A DNA stretch of 64,000 bases from Metaphire vulgaris (Eukaryota > Annelida > Clitellata > Crassiclitellata > Megascolecidae). The stretch lies in the NCBI GenBank assembly GCA_018105865.1, contig CM030834.1, forward strand, positions 7,674,668-7,738,667, in the 5' to 3' direction. Below, in pieces: positions 13,501-22,798 of this stretch. Numbering within the stretch: the stretch's first letter is position 1; each line of letters starts with the position of its first letter. The translations under genes and the position numbers were made by a program. A model generated the notes under the pieces. That model searched no databases and was not told the DNA's origin. It worked only from the letters and a program-made list of their open reading frames with translations.

Positions 13501-16500
13501 AAGGAAATTTTGAAATTTTTCTACCGCAAAAAGGCGGCACTTTTTATTTTCGCCCAGGCGGCACTTTGCCTAGCTACGCCACTGAAAACAGTTATTTGAG
13601 ATTTCTATTCATCTGTAAGAACACCCTTCTGCCCATGTTTTTGCAAAGCTTGTTGCACTTTCAGGCACTATGTTCCTCACACACACATTGAACACTCGTT
13701 CAGTATAAACCTCTGTTGCAAAGCAGCGTGCACTCCGTGCAGGCCCTACAGTTTGGTAGATGAATACCGTCAATTAAGGGCAAAAGAACTAGTGTGACTC
13801 TGGGTCCTGGCGTCCTGTTGCCCAGGCCCGCGATCGGTCGAGCGAGCAGTAAACAACTGGAAAGTGGACTATTGAGTATTCACCTACATGTGGACAATAG
13901 ATCAATAGCCAGCCTGTCATGCACACATCTGCACTGATGCTCGCCTACCATATTCAGATTTCTGAAACTGAAACGATACTGATATGACTCGATTTTTCAG
14001 TTTCAGTTGCTTATTTTTCAGTTTCAGTTTCCGTTGCAGTTTTGCATATTTTCCAGTTCCAGTTCCAGTTCCCGTTAACGGATTTATTATTTTTCAGTTA
14101 ACGGATATTTCAGTTTCAGTTTCAGTTAACGGGAATCACACTGATTATAAAAAGGATGAAATAATATATATCCTTTTATCAAATTTGTTAGAACCTTTCC
14201 AAATTTTACAAATTATGCCTGTCTTTCAAATTCATTCTTGAAAATCTCTGTAAAATTGAAATAAAAACATGAAAATAATAGAATTCACCAGACTTTGATA
14301 GACCAGTGTGGACATGGAGCTTAAGTGTAATCATTACTGAATATGAATTACGCTTTGTTTACACAGTGCAACAAGCCACACCAAATCAAGGCCCAATCAA
14401 AATTTCATTATATAAAACAAAAATTGAACAGTCCACAGTAAGTTCAGAACTTTGAAGAAAAAAAACTTAGGTCTTACAAAATCCAGACTTTAGTGGCTCC
14501 ACAACACGAAGTCGAAAAATAACTCCCTTTGGAATTTCTTTTAGGAGCTTTGCCACTTCGTAATGACGCAAACCAACCATGGACTCATCGTCAACCTTTT
14601 CTATGTGATCTCCGATACAGATGCCTTCGATGCCCGCCATGACGCTGCCAGGCTTAATTACTTTGATAAAGGAGTATCCTGCACCGTTATCAGTTATGGT
14701 CAACCCAAGAGCCTCCCCAGTTTTCTCGATGTCCACTACCTTTGGTCGTCCCTTAATATGTGCAAAGATAAAGTCATCAAGCCCAAGTTGGCCTCCTAAA
14801 AGGTGAGACATGTCTAATTTGTGGGTGTTGAGTGTACAGAAAAGAATCTACAGAAGCAAACATCACAAACAAGACATAACAGTATGAAAATTAGCTCAAT
14901 TAAATAATTCTAAAATTGTCATATTAGTGAATTATTATAAATAATTATTCATTAAACAATCCATCAAAATTGCCACAGTCTCCACCAAACAATGAAAACA
15001 CAAGTGCCACAGAAAATGATTGCTCGCAATAAAATTAAATATTGAGTCCATAAGTAATTGATAGTCAAAAACTGCGGACTCTGTCACTGCACTGCATGAC
15101 TTGACAAATACTAATTTATTCTGCTTCTGCTTCAATCAAATTGAAACTTCAGTTTCATCTTTTAAAAATTAAGTTGGTCTTTGTCTTGGGCCATTTCTCT
15201 TATTTTATAGTCATATCCCTTATGTTATATGCAGCCCTTTACTAAACTAAACAATCCAAGCGAGAATATTAAAGCTTGTGCGCCTGATGGCAGTGGCGGT
15301 TCCAAGAACTCTTGCTGGGGGGATGCAATGAATTTCTAGGAAGATCCTGCCAATAATTATTGTCAAAGGAATTATATGTACACAGTTGAGAAGAAACCTG
15401 CAGATTTGATTTATAAAATATAATGTTCAGAATTGATAATGTATAAAAGCCATTTTAGTTTGGTTGTTCAAAATCATAGTGCAAAATCGAGTTTCTATTG
15501 CTGGAAACGAATTTGTCAATGACAAATAAATACCAAAAAAATTTATCAGAAATTCATCAATGCCACACACGCATTTTTTGGCGGGCCAGTGGGGGATGCA
15601 TCCCCAGTCATCCCCAATGTCGAACCGCCCCTGCCTGATGGTAACGTATGACTGAAGACTCAGTTTATAGCTTCATGATTAGTTGACCAAAATCTGTGAA
15701 AACTGTCACAAGTTATCTGATTGGTTGATTAATTCACAAATAATCATCATAAGTTGTCAGGCGGCCCATAGGAGGTGGGGGTTCAGCTGCACCCCTGAAA
15801 AAAATCAGGGGGTGCGCTGCACCCCCAGGAATATAAGGTTGTTTTTTCATTTGTTTTTTGTGACAATTTTGTTAATAGAAAGAGAGCCAACGACCTTTTT
15901 TGCTTGTCAGGGTTCTTAACCCTTTTGCCCCTATGGCTCCTGTGCATCCCTTCCCTGTCCCCTAGGCACCTGGGAAAAATTATGGGGTTGTTTAGGGCTC
16001 CAACATAAACTCAAATATCTATAGTAAATGTTAACATAGAACAAATATGTTTCACCAGCTTCCTCAGAATTGAACTGGCAATGACAGCAGGCACTGTGAA
16101 TACATTACAAAACTGTTTCCAGATGAAAACATAATCATTCAATGATAAACTATGTGACAGTTCACCATAATGCACAAGTGAAGAAGCACTGTCTTCATGC
16201 ATTTTTTGTCAAAATAGAAAGTATGATGTTGTCTGTAACCTTATTTGATAGCCAACATAACATGAAATAAGCAACCTAGAAATACACCAATCTGACTCCG
16301 GTACAATAATCTGATATGTTGGAGTTTTATCACCAGAATTCCTTTTTCTTATGGTAATCCTTCAAGCATGTTGAGCCTTCACAGAAACATATTTATTATT
16401 ACTTACACAACTTAAAGTAAGGTCGCCAATGAACTGTGTCTACTTCAAGCATAGAATATTTAATACCATGAAGAAAATCAAAACCGGCTTTGCGGGGATG

Positions 16501-18478
16501 AAGAAAAGATGTAGAAAACGCAATTTAAGCGGCCTTATGGGGACTGGTCTTGGGAGCAAAAGCTGCCTTTGCTTGCGACTTTGCAGGGTGAAAGGGTTAA
16601 GATGCGAACTTTTTTCCTTGTCACAATTTTTTTTTATCTTGAGAAAATCTGCACCCCCTGCTGAAAATTCGTTCCAACGTGCCTGTAAGTTGTAATTGTG
16701 ATGTCCAAAGATTAGTTTTGCAAATTGACTTAAAATTTCTCCTAAAATTATCTCAGAAAAATTAACATTGCTGGCAATAAATTCATATTCAAACTAATGC
16801 CACTGTCACACACAAAACTCAATGTTTAATAAACATTACATATTTAATATAAAATTAAGGCCACCAGATTTTCTGGGTGAAAACTGGGACATTTTTTGGT
16901 TAAGGTCTGGTGCCGGTTTAGGATTGTCTCAAGTATTGACACGTTTTGTTTCATAATGGCGCCTACAACTGTATTCTTCATTGACGCTGGCTGATTCACG
17001 ACAGATCAGACACATTAATTTACTGTTAAGCGAGCCCTGTAGCGTGTAGAGGGGGGCGGGTGGGGCGGTGGCCCCGGGCGCAGACCGGGGGGGTGTAAAA
17101 ATTGAAAAATTGACCCGATTACCTTTTCATTTTTTTGCTTGTCAGACCTTTTTTGGGCTGATTTTGGACAACTTGGCCACGGGCGTCAGTCACTCTCTAC
17201 ACACGCCACTGAGCGAGCCCATGAAATACTGACGTCTACATTAATCATTAGATGTCATTTCTTGAAATCTACTTTGCACTTTTTCACTTCTGGCTCAGAT
17301 ATCTTCAGTAATCGTATAAATAAGTATTATAATTTCAAGAGAAGCACATGTTCGATATGGAAAATGGAATTCAATATTAGGCATTTATTATCGCCCACCT
17401 ACCATTACCGATGTGTCCGGTTGTTAGATATCACGCAATTTTTAGTAGTCCAATAGATATTAATAGTCCATGGATTGTAGTGTATTAACAAAATGATCAT
17501 GACCTATATTTTCCACAATAAATTTTAGTGACGGGTCTGTTTTTTGTTCTGTTCGAAATTGTCTCATGGGCCGGATAAAAACCTTTGGTGGGTCGGATTC
17601 GGCCCGAGGGCTGCGGGTTGTGCACCTCTGCATTACAATATACATCCAAATAACTGTAGGTTCATCATTATCACATTGTTTCAGAATCAGATACCGGTAT
17701 TCTTTTTCCAAATTACAATATTGTCAACTTGCATTTAGGCAATATAATTTATTATTTATTTGAAGATAAATAACTGGATATTTTGTTGTGCAAAATATTT
17801 TGCATTTTTTTGCGAGAACTGGACATCTTCCAGTACCAGGCATTTTAATTTTTAAAATAATTTCTAAATGTATTAAAATTCTATGGACAAAATAAATAGC
17901 TTATTTTATACCAAATAGAATAAACCTTGTAAAACTATGTTTCTATTAAATTTCTGCAAGTGAGAATTGCATGCACTATTATGGTAATTATGAGCTGGAA
18001 GGAAGGTACATAGGTAAACTAGGACAAAATAAGTGCCTTGACACACTTTTCTTGGAAGACCAATGAAAAATTGGGACAATCCCGGAAAACTTGGACACCT
18101 GGTCACTTTATTTATGGCCTAAAATGAGTATTCTAGCAACAATTGTTTAATAATGATTGACAAGCTAGAAAACTTAGCAAACATAAATTAATTGAAATGC
18201 TAAAACAGGCTGACCTCCGTGTAATCAATGTCGTAACAACCAGCAATCTTCTGATAAAGTTCGCGAACATTTCCAAATCCAGATATGACACCAGTTGGAC
18301 TTCCATGCCCCAACTGACAGTGAAAAACAAGCCTCGGCTGATTAGAAGGAGGTAAAGCCCGTGACTGAGGCTGTGACGGTGGTGAGCCTTGGTTAGCCAC
18401 TGCAGGGATTTTGTTTTGGGGAATTACTTCCGATGCGGATTCTTTTGACTTTGATTTCGGCTTTCCAAATAATGGCAT
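7325..18478 (-). CDS. gipc: GIPC PDZ-domain adaptor, complete gene with 5 coding exons
   Basis: GIPC proteins are cytosolic adaptors that bind receptor C-termini through one PDZ domain and recruit myosin VI through the C-terminal GH2 domain, moving cargo on endosomes. Coding exons on the minus strand are 18478-18215, 14847-14478, 12634-12534, 7924-7843 and 7509-7325; all junctions are GT-AG and phases fit (0, 1, 0, 1). The joined frame is 1,002 bases, 333 residues plus stop, the same length I recall for human GIPC1. The N-terminal GH1 region holds [15 protein letters not shown]. The PDZ domain spans about residues 124-204 with [17 protein letters not shown] as its binding loop. The GH2 region ends with [19 protein letters not shown] 3' splice acceptor just 5' of the start (about 18531) implies a non-coding upstream exon. 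No disruption is seen, so the gene looks intact. The introns are heavily invaded by transposons. Confidence 0.95.
7843..7924 (-). CDS. gipc: GIPC exon 4 (GH2 start)
   Basis: An 82-base exon between acceptor ATTCTAG and donor CTTG/GTATGT. It encodes [20 protein letters not shown] plus GINDTEL, matching the family pattern of an alpha-helical IEKVDDLLESYMGI-type segment that begins the myosin VI binding domain. Confidence 0.92.
8360..8740 (-). mobile_element. minus-strand LINE 3'-end fragment
   Basis: Read on the minus strand, this stretch shows the eroded C-terminal end of an RTE/BovB-type reverse transcriptase polyprotein: a G-R-x-E-G basic segment, then a W-T-T/W-x-D-N helix, then R-E-N-W-R-K-like residues near the end, with many stops. 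There is a GAAGAAAGAAGAAT tail at about 8360-8375. A second, partial copy of the same helix appears near 8690, so two fragments may overlap. Confidence 0.5.
9004..11019 (+). pseudogene. dead RTE-type LINE (endonuclease plus reverse transcriptase)
   Basis: Three blocks appear in the right order on the plus strand, all broken by stops and frameshifts. At about 9090-9420 there is an AP-endonuclease remnant ([10 protein letters not shown], then [13 protein letters not shown]). At about 9730-9900 there is the reverse-transcriptase entry ([13 protein letters not shown]). At about 10440-10980 there is the C-terminal region ([24 protein letters not shown]). The sequence ends in a GATGATGATGATGA tail, typical of RTE 3' ends. 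It lies inside GIPC intron 3, in the sense opposite to GIPC, and cannot encode a working protein. Confidence 0.75.
11020..11860 (-). pseudogene. minus-strand RTE-type reverse-transcriptase fragment
   Basis: On the minus strand 11600-11040 reads, in shifting frames, [20 protein letters not shown], then EIPDKFLKC, then [18 protein letters not shown], then [10 protein letters not shown]. This is the classical order of palm and finger motifs in RTE/BovB reverse transcriptases. Stops and frameshifts interrupt it. With the fragment at 8360-8740 it may form one minus-strand element, split by the plus-strand LINE at 9004-11019. Confidence 0.7.
12025..12201. mobile_element. 177-bp hAT MITE, CAGTGGCGTATT ends
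   Basis: Perfect terminal inverted repeats CAGTGGCGTATT / AATACGCCACTG and a perfect 8-bp target duplication GTTGGTGG (12017-12024 and 12202-12209). The interior carries the recurring CTGACAAGCAAAAA...GGTCGTCAAC motif and its partial inverse ACTTGTCAGGTC. Confidence 0.92.
12534..12634 (-). CDS. gipc: GIPC exon 3 (linker to GH2)
   Basis: A 101-base exon from acceptor GCAACAG to donor GAGAAA/GTGAGA. It encodes a short linker with [16 protein letters not shown], which matches the TLRLRS-x-GPATVE segment following the PDZ domain in vertebrate GIPCs. Phase 1 in, phase 0 out. Confidence 0.92.
12922..14143. mobile_element. 1.2-kb hAT-like element with CAGTTTC arrays at both ends
   Basis: Termini CAGTGTGATTCC and GGGAATCACACTG are flanked by a perfect 8-bp duplication ATTATAAA (12914-12921 and 14144-14151). 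Just inside each end are runs of CAGTTTC/CAGTTCC/CCGTT words, about 12950-13065 and 13990-14135. The centre has no transposase frame and holds a later MITE at 13269-13584. It sits in GIPC intron 2. Confidence 0.85.
13269..13584. mobile_element. hAT MITE nested in the 12.9-14.1 kb element
   Basis: Ends CAATGGCGTAGCGAGGGG and CTAGCTACGCCACTG, with a 7-of-8 target duplication AACACAGT / AAAACAGT. Inner subterminal words GGCGGCACTT occur near both ends. The TTTTTTGCTTGTCAGACTTTTT motif appears three times (about 13370, 13418, 13460). It is the same family as 20861-21123. Confidence 0.85.
14478..14847 (-). CDS. gipc: GIPC exon 2 (PDZ domain)
   Basis: It begins after acceptor CTTCTGTAG with [12 protein letters not shown], a segment nearly invariant in GIPCs, and ends at donor TTTT/GTAAGA. 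It encodes the whole PDZ fold: [16 protein letters not shown] leads in, [17 protein letters not shown] is the carboxylate-binding loop and second strand, then [13 protein letters not shown] is helix 2. No insertions or stops. Confidence 0.95.
15291..15633. mobile_element. hAT MITE, CAGTGGCGGTTC ends
   Basis: Ends CAGTGGCGGTTC and GAACCGCCCCTG with a perfect 8-bp duplication CCTGATGG (15283-15290 and 15634-15641). The interior includes GGGGGATGCA / TGCATCCCC subterminal words. Non-coding, in GIPC intron 1. Confidence 0.9.
15634..16857. other. GIPC intron 1 segment with hAT-like debris
   Basis: At about 15758-15950 lies a candidate MITE whose ends CAGGCGGCCCATAGG and CCTATGGCTCCTG are inverted but lack a matching target duplication; it carries the CGACCTTTTTTGCTTGTCAGG motif at about 15890. 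The rest is AT-rich intron without recognisable genes. Confidence 0.4.
16858..18106. mobile_element. possible large hAT remnant around a nested MITE
   Basis: The left edge CCACCAGATTTTCTGGGTG and the right edge near 18060-18106 (GGACACCTGGTCAC on this strand) look like the two halves of the GGTGACCAGATTTTC-type hAT terminus, but no clean target duplication is visible. Inside are the MITE at 17037-17211 and a separate hAT right end GTTGTGCACCTCTG at about 17620. No transposase frame. Confidence 0.3.
17037..17211. mobile_element. 175-bp hAT MITE
   Basis: Ends CTGTAGCGTGTAGAG (a decayed CAGTGGCGTGTAGAG) and CTCTACACACGCCACTG, with a perfect 8-bp duplication AGCGAGCC at 17029-17036 and 17212-17219. 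Interior TTTTTTTGCTTGTCAGACC at about 17130. Confidence 0.88.
18215..18478 (-). CDS. gipc: GIPC exon 1 (start codon, GH1 domain)
   Basis: It encodes the first 88 residues from [10 protein letters not shown]. The low-complexity stretch rich in Pro, Gln and Ser is followed by [16 protein letters not shown] and [13 protein letters not shown], the hallmark of the GIPC N-terminus. The chosen ATG is the first in frame, and a stop precedes it. The donor GAG/GTCAGC is weak, but the match of exon 2 to the family fixes it. Confidence 0.93.
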
Positions 18479-18530
18479 CGTGAATTATCAAAGAGTTGCA
18501 AAGGCTGAGAGAACAACAATAAATCTCAAC
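18479..18530 (-). other. gipc: GIPC 5' UTR part of exon
   Basis: On the minus strand TGTATTTCAG at 18540-18531 is a good 3' splice acceptor and the next 52 bases run to the ATG. This suggests that at least one non-coding exon lies farther upstream, probably between 18.9 and 19.7 kb. Confidence 0.5.
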
Positions 18531-18879
18531 CTGAAATACAAAGACTTAGTTAACATCCTAAACCACTTTTAAATCACATTATTACATTACATGAAACATT
18601 CAATGAAGTAGCATCAATCATACCAATTCTAATTAATATCAAGTGCAAATGCAAGACTACTACACAAAGGCAGAACAATGTGAAATCATGTCACAACTCA
18701 TCCATGCAATCAGAAGAACAAGTGTCACCATAGCAGGTCATAACAAATTTAGAAATATTGGTAGTATCCAAGTACAATATGCTTCTTTATTTCTTTGTAG
18801 TCAACCAAATATGTTACTATCATTTCAATTTACCCATTACTGACTGGTTGTATGAATTTCATTACAAATTTCTACACCA

Positions 18880-19700
18880 GAACTCTATTAGGCATGACAT
18901 AGCAGTCCGTAGTTAAAAGGTAAGCGAGTTTTAAATATGATCTGCAAATCTGATCGGTTCTTTTTTAGTGGCCTGAGGCGCAAAACACAGACTTACAATG
19001 CAATTCGAGAAGATAACATTCGGGCTTAAAATCGGTAAAGTACGTTTAATCGTGACTACTTAATCGCAAACTTAGCGTGCTAATAAAACCAGTTACGACC
19101 GTTAATGTACGGACTAGCTGTAAATCGCCGGCGTTAAATATTTACATGTGATATTACTGAAAAATTCGTAAGAGGTCAGAATTTTCTGCGTCGAATAATA
19201 TTCGTCCAACGGTTACAGTCTAGAATACGAATTTCTTCTAAGTAAATAGACGCCTCTTCCTTCGCAACCCACGACATAAGACGCAGTCGAATACAATAGA
19301 GTCGACCACATTCAGTGTCACTCGACACTGTCATCCGTTGAACGCCTATAGTACGCTTTCGAAGTCATCATAGACATCAGCACACCTGTACCTTGATTAC
19401 CTTGTCTTGAATAGCGGATTATTCTACAGGTGGATGCATTGAATCGTGCAATCAACCAATTCCGCTTGCTGTTCAGGCTGCTGCATGCACCGGTTTCTGG
19501 CCAGAGACGGTCATGATGTGTGACACAGTGACAGGATATCCTGCAGAAATTCAGGGCTTATGCATTCAGGTTTCGATCTGGCAGGGACGCAGCCGCCGCA
19601 GCGTGCGGTGTGTGGGTTTGACAATGTCAACAAAATCATACGCCCCCCACGGGCCCACCACTGACTGGAGTTTTTGTTATTTGTCGGCCTTTTTGTCGAC
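18880..19700 (-). promoter_or_regulatory. gipc: candidate GIPC promoter / first-exon region
   Basis: Inferred only from position and composition. This is the first stretch upstream of GIPC that is free of recognisable transposons and noticeably richer in CpG than the flanks (for example around 19020-19390). I see no clear TATA box or start signal, and cannot place the first exon. Confidence 0.25.
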
Positions 19701-19896
19701 GAATTTGTTGACTGACTTGACTAGGCCTACAGTTAGTGGCGTAGCCAAGGGCCCAGGGGTTGGGTTAACCCCTTTGTTGCCCGACAAATTTTTGTATTGG
19801 GTATTAGGCTTATATTATTTTGTGTGTGGAGCAGGGATATTTTTACAACCCCTAACATCCCCCAACACCCTCTCAATTTGAGACCGAAACCCCAAT

Positions 19897-20452
19897 CAGG
19901 GACGTCATTTGGGGGGCAGGGGGGCATGTGCCCCCCTGATTTTGAGGGACAAATTTTTTTACAATGTTTGTGTTATTTAGATTTTACACGCCCTAAAGGA
20001 GTAAAGGAGTGCTTGATGATGTCGAGTAATTTGAAGTAACTACTTTAAGTAACCGTGAAAATTGGCTGACAAGCAAAAAAAGGTCGTCAGCTTTTTCGCA
20101 AACTTGTAACTTGTCAGGTCGAAAGTGTTTTGCCCCCCCTGAAAAACAGTGAAATGACGTCTCTGGGGGGCCGTTGCCCCTGATTTTTAGAAAAAAGTTT
20201 TTCCACCAATGTATGTAATATTTACTTTTTCCCCCGATTTATAGGGAACAAATTTCCCACCATCACCATTCACCACTGTGTGAAGTTGTCTTTAATGAAA
20301 ATGAAAAGCAAAAAAAGGTCGTCAGCCCCTGAAGGAGAGGCTTGATGTCGTCAAAATGAATGAAAAGCTTTTAAAAAGTCGTCAACTTTTTCGCAAGCTT
20401 GCCACATCGAAATTGTCTTGCCCCCCTGAAAAACAGTGAAATGACATATCTG
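19897..20452. mobile_element. hAT MITE, CAGGGACGTCATTT family, with internally repeated end
   Basis: It starts CAGGGACGTCATTTGGGGGG. A right end AAATGACGTCTCTG occurs at 20152-20165, but the flank there does not match. A second, decayed right end AAATGACATATCTG at 20439-20452 is followed by CCCCAATC, matching the left flank ACCCCAAT over seven bases. The element therefore seems to have grown by partial internal duplication. Motif TGACAAGCAAAAAAAGGTCG at about 20066. Confidence 0.7.
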
Positions 20453-20507
20453 CCCCAATCTGAGCCAGAGATGACTCGGATGAGTTATCATGGGTACGAC
20501 CCCCACC

Positions 20508-20690
20508 CAGTGGCGGCTCTAGGATTTGGCAAGTGGGGGGGCCGTTGGGGGCAACTTCTAATCATGGGGGGCCAACCATTAGTTGTTTAATGTATGTAGC
20601 ATTAAGTATAGGGTCCCAACTGGGGGCCACTGGGGCCAGGCTCTCAATAGGGGCACGGGGCCCCTGGCCCCCCCGGTGGAGCCGCCACTG
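20508..20690. mobile_element. 183-bp hAT MITE, CAGTGGCGGCTCTAGG ends
   Basis: Ends CAGTGGCGGCTC and GAGCCGCCACTG with a perfect 8-bp duplication CCCCCACC (20500-20507 and 20691-20698). G-rich interior. Confidence 0.9.
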
Positions 20691-20860
20691 CCCCCACCCC
20701 CACCCAAATCTCCCCAATCCGACACAGGGCCGGATGACTTATTTTCAAGTACTATATTTTGAGACCGACACCCACAATATTCGAGCAGTTTCAGGAGGGA
20801 TGCCGGGTGATGAACTTTTTTTGCTAAATTGTCACGATATTTTTGTAGTTGGATGGGTTG

Positions 20861-21123
20861 CAGTGGCGTAGCGAGGGGAAGGCAGAGGGGGCGAAGCGCC
20901 TCAGGCGGCACTTGCTCTAGGGGCGGCACTTTCGAGATTTCTTGGATTTTTTGTTTGTCAGAGACTTTTTGGGAGAGTTGATAACGTTTTATTTGCTTGT
21001 CAGAGACTTTTTTGGAGGAGAGTTGTTAACATTTTAAATTTTTGCTTGTCAGACTTTTTTCTGAGAATTGAGGGCGGCACTTTTTTCTCGCTTCGGGCGG
21101 CACTTTGCCTCGCTACGCCACTG
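20861..21123. mobile_element. 263-bp hAT MITE, CAGTGGCGTAGCG family
   Basis: Perfect ends CAGTGGCGTAGCGAGG / CCTCGCTACGCCACTG and a perfect 8-bp duplication ATGGGTTG (20853-20860 and 21124-21131). Interior GGCGGCACTT words and three TTTGCTTGTCAG-type motifs (about 20950, 20992, 21043). Same family as 13269-13584 and intact at the ends. Confidence 0.95.
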
Positions 21124-21171
21124 ATGGGTTGTTGTTACATTGCCCTCTTATTATTCAACTACCCACTCTGG

Positions 21172-21433
21172 CAGGGCCATATTAAGGCGGGGGCTGAGAG
21201 GGCTGTAGCCCCCGGCCCATCATGAAAATAGGCCCACCGATTTTCGAGATAACCTTTTTTTGTTGCTTATCACTTATCAGCACGATTTGGAAGGGAGATA
21301 ACCTTTTTTGCTTCTCAGCACGATTTGGAAGGGAGATAACTTTTTTTGCTTAATTCTCAGAGATTTTCAGTAGGCCTATAGGCGACGGCTTTTTTTCTCA
21401 GCCCAGGCCCACTCGGGCCTTAATCCGGCCCTG
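21172..21433. mobile_element. hAT MITE, CAGGGCCATATTAAGG family
   Basis: Ends CAGGGCCATATTAAGG and CCTTAATCCGGCCCTG with 6-of-8 matching flanks CACTCTGG / CACTCTTT. Interior GATAACCTTTTTTGCTTCTCAGC twice, a variant of the recurring motif. Confidence 0.8.
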
Positions 21434-21859
21434 CACTCTTTAGCTTAACTGGTCTTTTACGGTAGACCTATGCAAAGACGCCGACTTTTTAGTACGGGTA
21501 AATAATGTGGCTAACTCTTGAACATGGTTTTGTGCACATGGACTTACATAATTTTAATTAATGATGTAGCCTGCACCCACGCTTATATAGACCTACGCAC
21601 GAAGTCTTGGCAGTTGTTACAGTTAATATTACAGCGTTTTAATACCGGGACAAAAGCAATTTTGCCCAGGCCCATCCAGAGGGGGGGCAGGAGGGCCATT
21701 AGGCCCAGGCTTCCATCAGAGAGGGGCCTCAAAATTTGGCGATGATTTTTTAATTTGGCGATTACCTTCTTTTTGCTTGTCGCCGATTTTTTAAAATTTT
21801 AGCAAATACTTATTTCTTGCTTATTTCTTGCTTTTTCTTGCTTCCACCTGGCCCGGGCC

Positions 21860-22316
21860 CAGTGTGTTTAATCTAGACTCCTGGACTCCGGGGGGAAACT
21901 GAAAAAGCCGGGGGGAACTGACAAAGCCGGGATGAATTCTGCTAGGGCCGCTGTTCAGGGACGTCATTTGGGGGGCAGGGGGGCATTTGCCCCCCTGATT
22001 TTGAGGGAAATTTTTTTGCCAATGTTTGTGTTATTTAGATTTTACACGCCCTAAAGGAGTGCTTGATGATGTCGAATAATTTGAAGTAACTACTTTAATC
22101 GTGAAAATTGGCTGACAGGCAAAAAAAGGTCGTCAGCTTTTTCGCAAACTTGTAACTTGTCAGGTCGAAAGTGTTTTGCCCCCCCCCCTGAAAAACAGTG
22201 AAATGACGTCTCTGCCGCTGTTAGTCCATGTATAGTATTCCAAAATTTCCGGGGAAAATTTGAAATTTCCGGGGGAAAAGGGCAATTCCCCCGGAAACGG
22301 CCTAGATTAAACACTG
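21860..22316. mobile_element. middle hAT element of the nest
   Basis: Ends CAGTGTGTTTAATCTAGA and CTAGATTAAACACTG, flanked by a perfect 8-bp duplication CCCGGGCC (21852-21859 and 22317-22324). Interior GGGGGGAAACTG and TTTCCGGGGG words mirror each other. It is interrupted by the element at 21956-22214. Confidence 0.85.
21956..22214. mobile_element. innermost hAT MITE, CAGGGACGTCATTT family
   Basis: Ends CAGGGACGTCATTTGG and AAATGACGTCTCTG with a perfect 8-bp duplication CCGCTGTT (21948-21955 and 22215-22222). Nearly identical to the copy at 19897-20165, so both are probably young. Motif TGACAGGCAAAAAAAGGTCG inside. Confidence 0.92.
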
Positions 22317-22330
22317 CCCGGGCCTCCTTC

Positions 22331-22404
22331 AGCCTCTGAAGGCGCCTGCTTTTGCCCCGGTACTCGTACGAGTACCGGGGCAAAAGCAGGCGCCTTCAGA
22401 GGCT
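22331..22404. repeat. 74-bp perfect palindrome without spacer
   Basis: Two 37-base arms are exact reverse complements with no spacer; the centre is TACTCGTACGAGTA. The left arm contains the right terminus of the outer hAT element and its target copy; the right arm contains the same terminus again in inverse order. It may be a real foldback product or an assembly artefact. Confidence 0.9.
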
Positions 22405-22798
22405 AGGCCTACTAGAGAAATTATCCCCCCGTGGAGTCGGCGCCTCTTGTGGTATGGATTTGGAATAGGCCTGCCATCGATTGATACCCATTTGAGTATT
22501 AAAATCAGTGCTACATAAGTTCATAAATATAGTAAATAAATACTGTATCAATATAATAATTATTATTCTGTCAGCAAATTTCATTATCTCATTCATTTAT
22601 TACTAATTGTCAGTCTGACAATGGTTATCAGGTTTCAACCGAAAATTTTGTCAGGTGCCGAGTACATAGGCTATAGGTCACTTCAGTCATCAAAACCTGT
22701 CAACCTTAGAACGCTATTAACACCTGTGACCTTAGCCTTCTCGGCCCACCCGATCGTCATCTCATCTCACTCACGCCAGCTGAATAAATCATCCCTGA

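Larger units (their letters stand above)
21667..22348. mobile_element. outer hAT element of a three-deep nest
   Basis: Ends CAGGCCCATCCAGAGG and CCTCTGAAGGCGCCTG with near-perfect target copies ATTTTGCC (21659-21666) and CTTTTGCC (22349-22356). It is interrupted by the element at 21860-22316. Its right end forms one arm of a perfect palindrome (22331-22404). Confidence 0.75.

Noticed and set aside
14563..14799. Plus-strand ORFs over the GIPC PDZ exon
   Set aside because: They are shadows of exon 2, which has clear homology and splice sites on the minus strand.
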